NCBI GenBank assembly: GCA_039030555.1
Contig: JBCCDY010000010.1
Location: forward strand, 1-64,000
DNA length: 64,000 nucleotides
Reading direction: 5' to 3'
Source of the DNA: JBCCDY01 sp039030555
Lineage (GTDB): Bacteria; Bacteroidota; Bacteroidia; Cytophagales; Cyclobacteriaceae
Position numbers and translations under genes: made by a program. The notes beneath the pieces were generated by a model. The model made no database searches. It had not been told where the DNA came from and saw only the letters and a program-made list of their open reading frames with translations. Shown here one piece after another: positions 43,501-52,437 of this stretch; position 1 is the first letter of the stretch, and the number at the start of each line of letters is the position of its first letter.

Positions 43501-44080
43501 TTACTGATTTTTTCCAGGAGTAATAACCGACTATTGCCATACCAATATAGATGAGGTAAAGAAAAGAGTAAAAAGGTATGTCCTTAACCCAATATATGCA
43601 GGCTGCTGTAACATCAACAGCAAACCAATAATACCAGCTTTCCAGTTTCTTTTTAGCGGTAAGCCATATCCCGGTAATACTAAAAACAGATGTCGCACTA
43701 TCCCAGTATGGTAAGGATGCATCCGTAAATTTGCTTAGGAAAAACCCAAGCACGAAGGTTCCTGTAATTGAAAACAGCAGAAATAGACTATTTTTCTGCC
43801 TTGAGTTTGTTGAAATTGAATGTTCAATGTTGTTGCTTTTCGATACTACCCAAAAGTACCAACCGTATACGTTCAAGAAAAGATAGATTATGTGCAGCCC
43901 AAAATCTGCGTAAAGTTTGATGTTCCAAAAAAGGATAAGAGATGCGATAACGTAAACCAAACCTGCTGGCCAATTCAAAATACTCTTTTTAATCAGAAGG
44001 GTCACATTGGCCAATCCGAAAACCAATCCAATAATTTCTAAAGCGTTAGCGCCAGATAAATACTCTATAATAAGCTTCAA
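43487..44080 (-). CDS. PnuC/PnuT family vitamin transporter
   Basis: The 197-residue protein has about seven membrane helices and the family motifs NALEIIGLVFGLANVTLLIK, NWPAGLVYVIASLILFWNIK and YWDSATSVFSITGIWL. PnuC imports nicotinamide riboside; related PnuT proteins import thiamine and are common in Bacteroidota next to TPP-regulated genes. The kinase encoded downstream argues for nicotinamide riboside, the adjacent riboswitch operon for thiamine; the substrate remains open. It is divergent from guaB. Confidence 0.88.
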   Translation of the reverse strand: MKLIIEYLSGANALEIIGLVFGLANVTLLIKKSILNWPAGLVYVIASLILFWNIKLYADFGLHIIYLFLNVYGWYFWVVSKSNNIEHSISTNSRQKNSLFLLFSITGTFVLGFFLSKFTDASLPYWDSATSVFSITGIWLTAKKKLESWYYWFAVDVTAACIYWVKDIPFYSFLYLIYIGMAIVGYYSWKKSVNVSH

Positions 44081-44143
44081 GTTGAATTTAGAGGGTAATT
44101 GAAATTAAAATTTCGGAAATAGATTTTTTAAAAGTATTCTGCT

Positions 44144-44151
44144 TACTTTTG
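44144..44151 (+). promoter_or_regulatory. -7 box for guaB
   Basis: TACTTTTG matches TAnnTTTG and ends 34 bp before the guaB ATG. Confidence 0.6.
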
Positions 44152-44185
44152 TCCCGCAAATAAATGTTCTAAAACATTATTTGCT

Positions 44186-45655
44186 ATGCTAACTGACAAT
44201 TCCAAATTCCTTTTCGAAGCTCTAACATACGATGATGTTTTATTGCTTCCCGGTTATTCTGAAGTTCTCCCCAGAGATGCCGATACATCAACTTTTCTGA
44301 CCAAAAACATAAAACTGAATATTCCGCTGATGTCAGCGGCTATGGATACGGTTACGGAAAGCGCTCTAGCAATATCTATCGCGTTGGAAGGTGGGATAGG
44401 AATCATTCATAAAAACATGACGCTGGAAAATCAGGCCTTACAAGTGAGAAAGGTCAAGCGTTCACAAAGCGGAATGATACTTGATCCGGTTACGCTAACA
44501 GAAAGTGCTACTGCCGGAGATGCCTTTCACCTTATGGCTGAACACAAAATTGGAGGAATCCCAGTCATAGATAATGATGGTAAATTGTGTGGGATCATAA
44601 CCAACAGGGATTTAAGGTTTCATAAGAACCACAGTTCTCCCATAAAAGAGATTATGACCTCTGAAAATATCATTACCGCTAAGGAAGGGGTAGATTTAAA
44701 TCAGGCAGAGGAAATCCTTCAGGAATATAAAATAGAAAAACTTCCGATCGTTGATGAGAAGAACAAGCTCATTGGGCTAATCACGTATAAGGATATCCTA
44801 AAAAACAAGGATAAACCGCACGCTTGTAAAGATGCATATGGAAGACTACGGGTTGGAGCAGCTTTAGGAGTTTCAAATGATATTGTAGAGCGTGTTGAAG
44901 CTTTAAAAAAAGCAGGTGTCGATATTGTTTGTATCGATACTGCACATGGACACTCGAAGGGGGTTATAGACAGCTTCAAAATGGTGAAATCTAAATTTCC
45001 CGAAGTTGATATGGTTATTGGTAATGTAGCAACTGCAGAAGCTGCAAGAGACTTAGCTAAGGCAGGTGCAGATGCCATAAAAGTAGGAGTTGGCCCAGGT
45101 AGTATTTGTACCACGAGGATTATTGCAGGTGTTGGAATGCCTCAACTCTCAGCCGTTTATGAGTGTGCAAAGGCCACCAAAGGAAGCGATTCGAAGATTA
45201 TAGCTGATGGGGGGGTTCGATTCTCGGGAGATATTGCAAAAGCTGTTGCGGCTGGTGCAGATGCAATTATGGTAGGTTCTTTACTTGCAGGAACTGAAGA
45301 AGCCCCGGGAGAAGTCATACTTTTTGAAGGAAGAAAATATAAGTCTTATAGAGGAATGGGTTCTGTGGAGGCTATGGAAGATGGCTCGAAAGATCGCTAC
45401 TTTCAGGATGCAGAAGACGATGTCAAAAAACTGGTTCCTGAAGGAATCGTTGGCCGCGTTCCATATAAAGGATTGGTTTCAGAAGTACTTTATCAGCTGG
45501 CAGGAGGTTTAAGAGCGAGTATGGGTTATTGTGGAGCTAAAACAATTGATGATATGAAAAACTCGAAGTTCGTGAAAATAACTGCTGCCGGGCATTATGA
45601 GAGCCATCCGCATGATATTCAGATCACACGAGAAGCACCGAATTACAGTCGATAG
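44186..45655 (+). CDS. guaB: Inosine-5'-monophosphate dehydrogenase
   Basis: The 489-residue enzyme oxidises IMP to XMP, the committed step to GMP. It has the N-terminal segment ALTYDDVLLLPGYSEVLPRD, a tandem CBS insert (~90-210), the catalytic loop GVGPGSICTTRIIAGVGMPQ with the active-site Cys near residue 307, and the flap YRGMGSVEAM. Length and order are normal for bacterial GuaB. It has its own promoter box and is divergent from the PnuC-type gene. Confidence 0.98.
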   Translation: MLTDNSKFLFEALTYDDVLLLPGYSEVLPRDADTSTFLTKNIKLNIPLMSAAMDTVTESALAISIALEGGIGIIHKNMTLENQALQVRKVKRSQSGMILDPVTLTESATAGDAFHLMAEHKIGGIPVIDNDGKLCGIITNRDLRFHKNHSSPIKEIMTSENIITAKEGVDLNQAEEILQEYKIEKLPIVDEKNKLIGLITYKDILKNKDKPHACKDAYGRLRVGAALGVSNDIVERVEALKKAGVDIVCIDTAHGHSKGVIDSFKMVKSKFPEVDMVIGNVATAEAARDLAKAGADAIKVGVGPGSICTTRIIAGVGMPQLSAVYECAKATKGSDSKIIADGGVRFSGDIAKAVAAGADAIMVGSLLAGTEEAPGEVILFEGRKYKSYRGMGSVEAMEDGSKDRYFQDAEDDVKKLVPEGIVGRVPYKGLVSEVLYQLAGGLRASMGYCGAKTIDDMKNSKFVKITAAGHYESHPHDIQITREAPNYSR

Positions 45656-45716
45656 ATCAGAGTTTTTTTAACTAACAGTCCATCTATGCTATCTTACGGG
45701 CATAGGTTAATATTTT

Positions 45717-47768
45717 TTGCTTTCATCTAAGTTCATATTAAGGCTATTCGCTGTTTTGGCGATACTGTTTTGGATGGCTACAGTCATCTTAGATGTAGTA
45801 TATCTATTTTGGAGAACCAATAATTTCTCGCCTGGATATACCGAGTCGCTACCCGAGATAGCCTTTATCTTATTTATTCTGACCTCCATATTCTATTTCA
45901 GAGGTTCTATTGGAAAGGCGGATAGCATCAATTTTATCGATCTGCTTTGGAGAGCTTTCGTCACCGGCCTGATCACCACCGTATTATCGTTGGTTATTAA
46001 GCTTTTTCTTTTTGTGTTCGATGGCCATAGTATTACGCAAAACTTCGTTTTTGTAAACCTTCTTTACGAGTTCAACATTGGACTAGTGCTCGTTTTCACC
46101 TTATCCGGGTTTATCATTTTCAAGCGCCTCATTTTATATCAAAAGACTAAGCGATTATTAAGAGCCTGGAATATTTATGAAATAGCCCTCGCTGCTTTAT
46201 TGATCATAGGCGTTCTTGATATTATTCCTTACAGTCCCTTTTTTTTCGCAATAGCGATACCAATTATATTATTCGGAGTAGTACTATCCGTCAATATGAA
46301 ATGGGTTGCTTACTTGAATTTTAAGCAGAAATGGAAAGCTATTCTATTTATTGTTCTTACCCTCATATATCTTCTTTATTACATTCAGAATCTCAATCAA
46401 TTCGGCAATAATTATATCATTCAAAGGAATCTATTTGATAGCCCCTTTTTCCTGGCCATATTCTCCTTCATTATAGCTTATAGCTCTTTTTCCTTACTGG
46501 TTATCTTATTCAACCTTCCTACTTCTTCTGTTTTCGAGCAGAAAATGGAAGAGGCGATGAATTTTCAAAAGCTCAGCAGGGCAATTCCAACGGGCGAAAA
46601 TGAGGAACAGGTTTACGATATTCTACTAAGCAGTGCTATGAGTGCTGTTTTTGCGGATTCAGCCTGGATAGACATCAAAGAAGACCATCAGGAACATTTG
46701 ATTATGTCCAGAAATATTACGGATGAAAATATTCGTCTGATGGAGCAGTCCCTATCAGACTCTAAGTCCAAAAATTTTGCAAGAAGAAGCTTATCCAGGT
46801 TAACTCAGGCAGGAGTAGAAGTCTATTCTTTAAGAGGAACCTTATATAGATCCGCCTTAATTGTACCTATTGAAATCGAAAAGAAAAAGACAGGAGAACT
46901 CATTTTACTTAAAGAAGTATCTGAAGGTTTTAACAGGGAAATGGCTGAGATCATTACCGCATTCGTAAACCAGGCTTGTGTCAGTATCGAAAATTTTAGA
47001 TTGATACAGAACGCACTTGAAAATGAACGCTATAAAGAAGAGCTAAAAATTGCTAAAAAGGTACAGCAGAGCCTTTTGCCTGAAGAGTTAATCGAAACGG
47101 ACGCATTTTCCATCGCTGCTTTTTCTGAAGCGGCAGATGAGGTCGGAGGTGATTATTACGATATTTTACAAAGTGAGGAAGGAAAAGCTGTAATCATTGT
47201 TGGAGATGTTTCGGGGAAAGGAACATCGGCAGCTTTCAATATGTCTCAAATGAAAGGTGTTTTCCATAGTTTGGCACCCATGGATATTAGTCCTGAAGAT
47301 TTTCTGGTAAGGGCTAATGATGCCTTAGGTTCTTGCCTTGAAAAAACCTCTTTTATTACGGCAACTATTTTTCAGGTCGATATAAAAGAGCGAAAGATTG
47401 TATTCGCAAGAGCAGGTCACTGCCCAACGCTCTTTTACTGTGCTTCTAAGGATGAGTCCTACTATTTCAAAAACATAGGCCTTGGTTTAGGTATTTTAAG
47501 GAACAAGGACTACCAGGATTACGTACAACAACAAGAATTACAGGTCGAGAAAGGGGATGTCATCATTCTTTATACAGATGGTATTACAGAATCCAGAAAT
47601 AAAGAAGATGAAGAGTTTGGGTACGATCGTTTGAGGGAGTTTCTAGTTCAGAATTCTTCTTTATCACCAATCGAAATAAAGGAACGTCTTTTGGAAGAGT
47701 TTTACAGATTCTGTGGTACAGACAAACCTTTGGATGATTACACTTTTATGATAATAAAGTTCAATTAA
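45717..47768 (+). CDS. SpoIIE-type PP2C serine phosphatase with membrane and GAF-like domains
   Basis: The 683-residue protein has several membrane helices (~1-265), a GAF-like region (~280-430) and a C-terminal PP2C/RsbU domain with AADEVGGDYYDI, DVSGKGTSAAFNM, LYTDGITESRN and the final DDYTFMIIKF metal-binding elements. In partner switching it dephosphorylates a STAS protein, freeing it to bind its kinase. The start is TTG at 45717, because a stop precedes it by three codons and no ATG occurs until residue 20. The next gene begins 3 bp after it. Confidence 0.9.
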   Translation: MLSSKFILRLFAVLAILFWMATVILDVVYLFWRTNNFSPGYTESLPEIAFILFILTSIFYFRGSIGKADSINFIDLLWRAFVTGLITTVLSLVIKLFLFVFDGHSITQNFVFVNLLYEFNIGLVLVFTLSGFIIFKRLILYQKTKRLLRAWNIYEIALAALLIIGVLDIIPYSPFFFAIAIPIILFGVVLSVNMKWVAYLNFKQKWKAILFIVLTLIYLLYYIQNLNQFGNNYIIQRNLFDSPFFLAIFSFIIAYSSFSLLVILFNLPTSSVFEQKMEEAMNFQKLSRAIPTGENEEQVYDILLSSAMSAVFADSAWIDIKEDHQEHLIMSRNITDENIRLMEQSLSDSKSKNFARRSLSRLTQAGVEVYSLRGTLYRSALIVPIEIEKKKTGELILLKEVSEGFNREMAEIITAFVNQACVSIENFRLIQNALENERYKEELKIAKKVQQSLLPEELIETDAFSIAAFSEAADEVGGDYYDILQSEEGKAVIIVGDVSGKGTSAAFNMSQMKGVFHSLAPMDISPEDFLVRANDALGSCLEKTSFITATIFQVDIKERKIVFARAGHCPTLFYCASKDESYYFKNIGLGLGILRNKDYQDYVQQQELQVEKGDVIILYTDGITESRNKEDEEFGYDRLREFLVQNSSLSPIEIKERLLEEFYRFCGTDKPLDDYTFMIIKFN

Positions 47769-47770
47769 GC

Positions 47771-48106
47771 ATGACGGAAATTAAAAGATACCAAGAAGAT
47801 GATCAGGTTATCATTCAGATCAATGGAGAAATTGATGCTAGTTCATCAATTGAGCTGGATGAGGCATTAAGGTCTTCTTTAGACGAAAGTTCCAAGGTAT
47901 TAGTTGATTGTGAAGGCTTATCTTACATCTCTTCGGCAGGCCTGGGGGTGTTCATGTCCTACATTCAGGAAACCAAGCAAAAGGAAATTCAGTTTGTACT
48001 ATATGGAATGCCTGAGAAGGTGAAAAGCGTTTTTGGTATTCTTGGACTAGATCAGCTCATAAAAATCGAAGATTCAAAAGATAAAGCAAAAGAAGTTGTT
48101 GACTGA
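47771..48106 (+). CDS. STAS-domain anti-sigma factor antagonist
   Basis: The 111-residue protein is a single STAS fold with the phosphorylatable Ser in YISSAGLGVFMSY. It is the RsbV/SpoIIAA-like partner of the phosphatase encoded 3 bp upstream and the kinase encoded by the overlapping gene downstream. Its dephosphorylated form should sequester the kinase. Confidence 0.93.
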   Translation: MTEIKRYQEDDQVIIQINGEIDASSSIELDEALRSSLDESSKVLVDCEGLSYISSAGLGVFMSYIQETKQKEIQFVLYGMPEKVKSVFGILGLDQLIKIEDSKDKAKEVVD

Positions 48107-48509
48107 GCATAAATACAAAGCGAACTGCAGCAAAGATCAGCTGCGAAAAATCAGGGCTTTTGTAAGAGAAGTGCTACAGGAATACTCTGTCTCTGAAATC
48201 AGGATAAATGAATTGATTTTGGCAGTAGACGAAGTCTGCGCTAACTTAATAATTCACAGTTGCTCGTGCGACCCCAACTATTCTATTGATTTGATCATAA
48301 AGAAAGATTCGGAGAACATTATATTCGAGTTTGTCAATAGAGGAGAAAGCTTTGACATCCTGCATTACGAAGAGCCAAAAATAGAAGAACTCATTCAATC
48401 GAAAAGAAAAGGAGGTCTTGGCCTGATGCTTGTGAACAGGATTATGGATAAAATAGAACATGAGCAGACCAAAGGCTCTGATATCTACAGAATGTATAAG
48501 GCTGTATAG
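48096..48509 (+). CDS. RsbW-like serine kinase / anti-sigma factor
   Basis: The 137-residue protein has the GHKL ATPase motifs ILAVDEVCANLIIHS (N box) and KGGLGLMLVNRIMD (G boxes), typical of RsbW/SpoIIAB. It would phosphorylate the STAS protein and bind a sigma factor or another target. The start is TTG at 48096 (or 48099), overlapping the STAS gene by 11 bp. No sigma factor gene is adjacent, so the output is unknown. Confidence 0.88.
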   Translation: MLTEHKYKANCSKDQLRKIRAFVREVLQEYSVSEIRINELILAVDEVCANLIIHSCSCDPNYSIDLIIKKDSENIIFEFVNRGESFDILHYEEPKIEELIQSKRKGGLGLMLVNRIMDKIEHEQTKGSDIYRMYKAV

Positions 48510-48580
48510 TCAATTTTCCTACACTAATGCCTGTTTGACAGATAATTTCCATAAAATTGCAGATTGATTTAGTCACAAAA

Positions 48581-49471
48581 ATGTTTAGAGGATCTTTTTC
48601 TCATTATCTACTACTATATCTGTTTCTTATTTTCTTTGCTTCCTGTGATGCTATAGACGCCATAAGGGTTAAGCAGGAAACGGAAGAACAGAAAGATAAA
48701 GTACCAGTTGCCAGGGTATTCGATACTTACCTTTACGAAGAAGATCTTAGTGGGCTAATACCAGAAAAAATATCGGGTGAAGACAGCACGGATCGAATTC
48801 AGATTTATGTAAAAAACTGGATCAGGAAACAATTAATGATTACCGAGGCTGCTGAAAAAGTAAATTTTGATGAAGCTGAAATAGAAAGAAAAGTACTCGA
48901 TTACAGATATGCCTTAATGATCTATGAGTACGAGAAGTACTTTGTGAATCAAAATTTGAATGATAGTATTTCCTACGCATCGATAGAAAAATACTACAAC
49001 GAAAACATAGAGAACTTCGAACTAAAACAGAATATTATTAAAGGACTGTTCGTGAAAGTACCTAATGATGCACCCAGAATAAAAAGGTTGAGAAGATGGA
49101 TGAAATCGGGTACATCCGGAGACAATGAAGACTTAAGGGCTTATTGCTATTCTTTTGCTAACAATTATTCACTCGAAGATACAGTTTGGGTTAATTTTGA
49201 TGACTTGGTAAAAACATCTCCTATCGCTGGAATACCAGATAGGATCAATTTTCTAAAAAGAACAAAGTATTACGAAACCACAGACTCGACTCATTTGTAT
49301 TTTCTTCGTGTGGAAGATTATAAAATATCCGATGACATATCACCGTTGGAGTTTGAAAGGGATAACGTAGCAAACATTCTTATAAATAAGCGCAAGATAG
49401 AATTGGCAAAAAGATTAGAGGAGGAGGTATATGATAAAGCAAAGAAGAACAATGAATTTGAGATCTTTTAA
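48581..49471 (+). CDS. PpiC/SurA-like lipoprotein without a recognisable PPIase domain
   Basis: The 296-residue product has a lipobox (LIFFASCDA) after the ATG at 48581 (a TTG at 48557 is less likely), followed by a SurA-like helical chaperone segment (YVKNWIRKQLMITEAAEKVNF, AEIERKVLDYRYALMIYEYE). The expected parvulin core between the two helical parts is not recognisable. It overlaps or abuts the surA gene behind it and probably helps fold outer-membrane proteins in the periplasm. Function is inferred from the paralogue. Confidence 0.75.
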   Translation: MFRGSFSHYLLLYLFLIFFASCDAIDAIRVKQETEEQKDKVPVARVFDTYLYEEDLSGLIPEKISGEDSTDRIQIYVKNWIRKQLMITEAAEKVNFDEAEIERKVLDYRYALMIYEYEKYFVNQNLNDSISYASIEKYYNENIENFELKQNIIKGLFVKVPNDAPRIKRLRRWMKSGTSGDNEDLRAYCYSFANNYSLEDTVWVNFDDLVKTSPIAGIPDRINFLKRTKYYETTDSTHLYFLRVEDYKISDDISPLEFERDNVANILINKRKIELAKRLEEEVYDKAKKNNEFEIF

Positions 49472-50795
49472 ATCGCAAAAGGGAATAGCCTTATTAATCC
49501 TATTTATTTCTACGGGGTCGATTTTTGCACAGCAGGAAGTAGTGGTAGATGAGATCATCGTAAAAGTAGACGATTACATCGTTCTAAAATCTGATCTGGA
49601 GAAGGCATATCTAGATGTTTCTTCAAGAGGAAGTTTTACGCAAGGAAACTTGAAGTGTAGGCTTCTGGAGCAAATGGTAGTCGATAAACTGTTAGTCGCT
49701 AAGGCGGAAATAGATTCAGTGGTGGTAAGTGAAGATGAGGTACAACGAAACCTCGACCGTAGATTCCAAGTGTTGGTATCACAGGTGGGCTCTAAGGAAG
49801 AAATAGAAGCATTTTATGGAAAGTCCATTGAAGAATTTCAGGAAGAACTTCGTGAACAAGTGGAAGAACAACTGATCGTTCAGAGAATGCAAGGAACGAT
49901 AACAGAAGGCTTGGATGTAACACCTGCAGAGGTTAAGAAATTTTTTAAAAACATACCGGCCGACAGTCTTCCCTTTTTCTCTAAAGAGGTAGCAGTAGCC
50001 CAACTCGTAAAATTTCCTGAGGTCAGTAAACCGCAAAAGCTAAAAGTGAAAGACAGGCTTCTTGAAATCAGAGAGCAGATTAAGTCCGATTCTGATTTCG
50101 AGGAAATGGCCAGAAAGTATTCAGAAGACCCTGGAAGTGCATTTAGAGGAGGTAATTATGGTTTCCAAACTAGGGGTTCTTTTGTCCCTGAATATGAAGC
50201 GGCTGTATTTAAAATGGAGCCAGGGGAGATTTCCGAACCGATTGAATCCGAATTTGGATATCACTTAATCCAACTGATTGAAAGAAGGGGTAATGAGTAC
50301 AATTCGAGGCACATCCTTTTAAAGATAGAACCATCGGAAGAAGATCTGGAAGGAACGGAGGATCTTTTGGATAGCCTAAAAACAACGATAGAAGAAGGAA
50401 ACCTTACTTTTCAAAAAGCAGCTTCGGAATATTCCGACGATATAGTAACCTCCGGAAGTGGAGGTTTCTTCGCAGGAAGTACCGGAGCTTTAAGTATTCC
50501 GGTCGATGAAATAGATCCGGTTTTATTCTTTACACTGGATACCATGAGTGTTGGAAGTATAACTCCTCCGATGCGGTATAGAACAGACGATGGTAAAGAC
50601 GCTGTAAGGGTTATCTACTATAAGTCATTTTCACCTCCGCATCAGGCTAATTTAAACGACGATTACCAAAAAATTTATTCGGCTACCTTAAATAGTAAGC
50701 GCAGTAAAATACTAAACAAATGGTTCGACGATGCCCGATATGATGTTTATATTGACATCGACGATGAATATTCAAATTGCGAGATACTTAAGTAG
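49452..50795 (+). CDS. surA: SurA-like periplasmic peptidyl-prolyl isomerase
   Basis: The 447-residue product has a signal peptide ending IFAQQ, an N-terminal chaperone domain (VDEIIVKVDDYIVLKSDLEK) and two parvulin-type domains: one at ~175-280 (DSDFEEMARKYSEDPGSAFRGG) and a second near 290-395 (ASEYSDDIVTSGSGGFF). SurA escorts unfolded beta-barrel proteins to the BAM complex. The ATG at 49452 is used; ATG 49431 lies 21 bp upstream after a purine-rich GGAGGAGG tract and is equally possible. The gene overlaps the previous one. Confidence 0.88.
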   Translation: MNLRSFKSQKGIALLILFISTGSIFAQQEVVVDEIIVKVDDYIVLKSDLEKAYLDVSSRGSFTQGNLKCRLLEQMVVDKLLVAKAEIDSVVVSEDEVQRNLDRRFQVLVSQVGSKEEIEAFYGKSIEEFQEELREQVEEQLIVQRMQGTITEGLDVTPAEVKKFFKNIPADSLPFFSKEVAVAQLVKFPEVSKPQKLKVKDRLLEIREQIKSDSDFEEMARKYSEDPGSAFRGGNYGFQTRGSFVPEYEAAVFKMEPGEISEPIESEFGYHLIQLIERRGNEYNSRHILLKIEPSEEDLEGTEDLLDSLKTTIEEGNLTFQKAASEYSDDIVTSGSGGFFAGSTGALSIPVDEIDPVLFFTLDTMSVGSITPPMRYRTDDGKDAVRVIYYKSFSPPHQANLNDDYQKIYSATLNSKRSKILNKWFDDARYDVYIDIDDEYSNCEILK

Positions 50796-50796
50796 A

Positions 50797-51762
50797 ATGA
50801 GTGAACCGAAAGCCTCCGAAGTGGAAGTAGCTGAAGAATTTTTTGAAGCCTATTCCTCCATAAAAAAAGAAGTATCAAAAATTATAATTGGCCAGGATGC
50901 AGTTGTAGATCTGCTATTCCTATCCATTTTTTGTAATGGTCACTCTCTATTAATTGGAGTGCCTGGTTTGGCTAAAACACTATTGGTCAATACCGTTTCC
51001 AGAGTGTTAGATCTATCATTCAATCGTATTCAGTTCACTCCAGATTTGATGCCCTCAGATATTTTGGGGTCAGAAACACTGGATAAGGAACGTAATTTCA
51101 AGTTCATAAAAGGAGCCATATTTGCCAACATTGTTTTGGCGGATGAGATCAACAGAACACCACCTAAAACGCAGGCAGCTTTACTTGAGGCGATGCAAGA
51201 GAAAAAGGTTACAGTTGCTGGTAAAGATTATCATTTAGATGCTCCGTTTTACGTGCTTGCTACACAAAATCCTATAGAACAGGAGGGTACCTACCCTTTA
51301 CCAGAGGCACAATTAGACCGATTCATGTTTAGCATTGAATTGGATTATCCTTCTCTGGATTCAGAGCTGGATATCGTAAAAAGCACAACTGCTGATAACG
51401 AAGTTAAGGTCTCTAAAATACTTTCTAAAGAGCAAATTATCAGCTTTCAAAAACTGGTGAGAAAAGTACCAGTGCCTGATAATGTTCTTGAATATGCGGT
51501 GAATTTGGCGAGAAAAACACGTCCAATGCATTCTGATAATTCGGTAAGCTCAGAGTTCCTGGACTGGGGAGCTGGCCCAAGGGCTTCGCAGTATCTTGTT
51601 ATTGGAGCTAAATGTCATGCTTTGGTGAAGGGAAAATATTCCCCGGATATTGAAGATGTTCAGGCTATAGCAAAACCTGTATTACGGCATAGAATCGTAA
51701 GAAACTTCAAAGCAGAAGCAGAGGGCTATTCTGCTAACGACATCATCGAAAAACTCCTATAA
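50797..51762 (+). CDS. MoxR-family AAA+ ATPase
   Basis: The 321-residue protein has Walker A GVPGLAKT, Walker B ADEINRTPPKTQAALLEAM, sensor 1 ATQNPIEQEGTYPLPEAQLD and the C-terminal helical lid (ASQYLVIGAKCHALV). MoxR proteins act as chaperones with von Willebrand factor A-domain partners; none is in the window. The ATG at 50797 follows the surA stop by 1 bp, so an upstream start at 50731 inside surA is not needed. Confidence 0.92.
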   Translation: MSEPKASEVEVAEEFFEAYSSIKKEVSKIIIGQDAVVDLLFLSIFCNGHSLLIGVPGLAKTLLVNTVSRVLDLSFNRIQFTPDLMPSDILGSETLDKERNFKFIKGAIFANIVLADEINRTPPKTQAALLEAMQEKKVTVAGKDYHLDAPFYVLATQNPIEQEGTYPLPEAQLDRFMFSIELDYPSLDSELDIVKSTTADNEVKVSKILSKEQIISFQKLVRKVPVPDNVLEYAVNLARKTRPMHSDNSVSSEFLDWGAGPRASQYLVIGAKCHALVKGKYSPDIEDVQAIAKPVLRHRIVRNFKAEAEGYSANDIIEKLL

Positions 51763-51789
51763 AAAAAGGCTGAACTCAAGTTCAGCCTT
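51761..51789 (-). terminator. Strong intrinsic terminator of the thioredoxin-fold gene
   Basis: AGGCTGAAC/GTTCAGCCT (51767-51775 with 51780-51788) forms a 9-bp perfect stem with a TCAA loop. On the minus strand it is followed by seven T, so it ends the gene at 51818-52432. On the plus strand it directly follows the MoxR stop but has no T tract. Confidence 0.85.
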
Positions 51790-51817
51790 CAATGGATTCA
51801 AATATTTCCTATACAAC

Positions 51818-52432
51818 TTAAGCTTCGCTCCATTTAATGGTGCATCCAATAGCTTTTGTGTAATCATTAGGCACTTTTTTACCTTCTATTAAAGCGTCCA
51901 CTGCATCTTCAACATACTTCTCAGTTACTTCCGAAGGAGTTTTGTAGTTGTTGTCAATAGCACCTATATATTTAACTTCTAGCTCATCACTTGCTTTATC
52001 AAGGATATAAACGTGAGGCGTTCTGGTGGCACCGTAAGCCTTCGCAACTTCCTGAGTATCGTCATATAGGTAAGGGAAAGTAAAGCCCTTATCTTTTGCC
52101 CTTACAATCATTTGATCAAAAGAATCATCTGGTGCTTTTTTAGGATCATTAGGGTTTATAGCAATCACGGGATAACCCTTTGAAGCGTATTTTTTATCAA
52201 GAGCTATAATACGATCCTCATAAAGTTGTGCGTAAGGACAGTGGTTACAGGTGAATATCACGATAAAACCTTTCGCATCATCATAATCGGCAAGCGAGAT
52301 CATCTTACCGTCTACATTTTTGAGTTTGAAATCGATAGCCTTGCTTCCCACATCGTAGCCCTCATCTCCATTTGCGAATGAAATGAAGCTTATAGCGAAA
52401 AATAAAATGAATGTTGAAATGTGTTTTGTCAT
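51818..52432 (-). CDS. Secreted thioredoxin-fold (peroxiredoxin-like) protein
   Basis: The 204-residue product has a signal peptide (ISFISFANG) and a redoxin fold with the family motif FTCNHCPYAQLYEDR, a CxxC redox site, and the cis-Pro region ATRTPHVYILD. It resembles the PRX_like1 group of periplasmic redoxins. It follows the TlpA-type gene by 5 bp and ends at a strong terminator, so the two form an operon. Substrate is not known. Confidence 0.88.
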   Translation of the reverse strand: MTKHISTFILFFAISFISFANGDEGYDVGSKAIDFKLKNVDGKMISLADYDDAKGFIVIFTCNHCPYAQLYEDRIIALDKKYASKGYPVIAINPNDPKKAPDDSFDQMIVRAKDKGFTFPYLYDDTQEVAKAYGATRTPHVYILDKASDELEVKYIGAIDNNYKTPSEVTEKYVEDAVDALIEGKKVPNDYTKAIGCTIKWSEA

Positions 52433-52437
52433 AGTTG

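Noticed and set aside
45711..45719. TATTTTTTG as a promoter box before the SpoIIE-type phosphatase gene
   Set aside because: It has three bases between TA and TTTG rather than two and overlaps the start codon itself.
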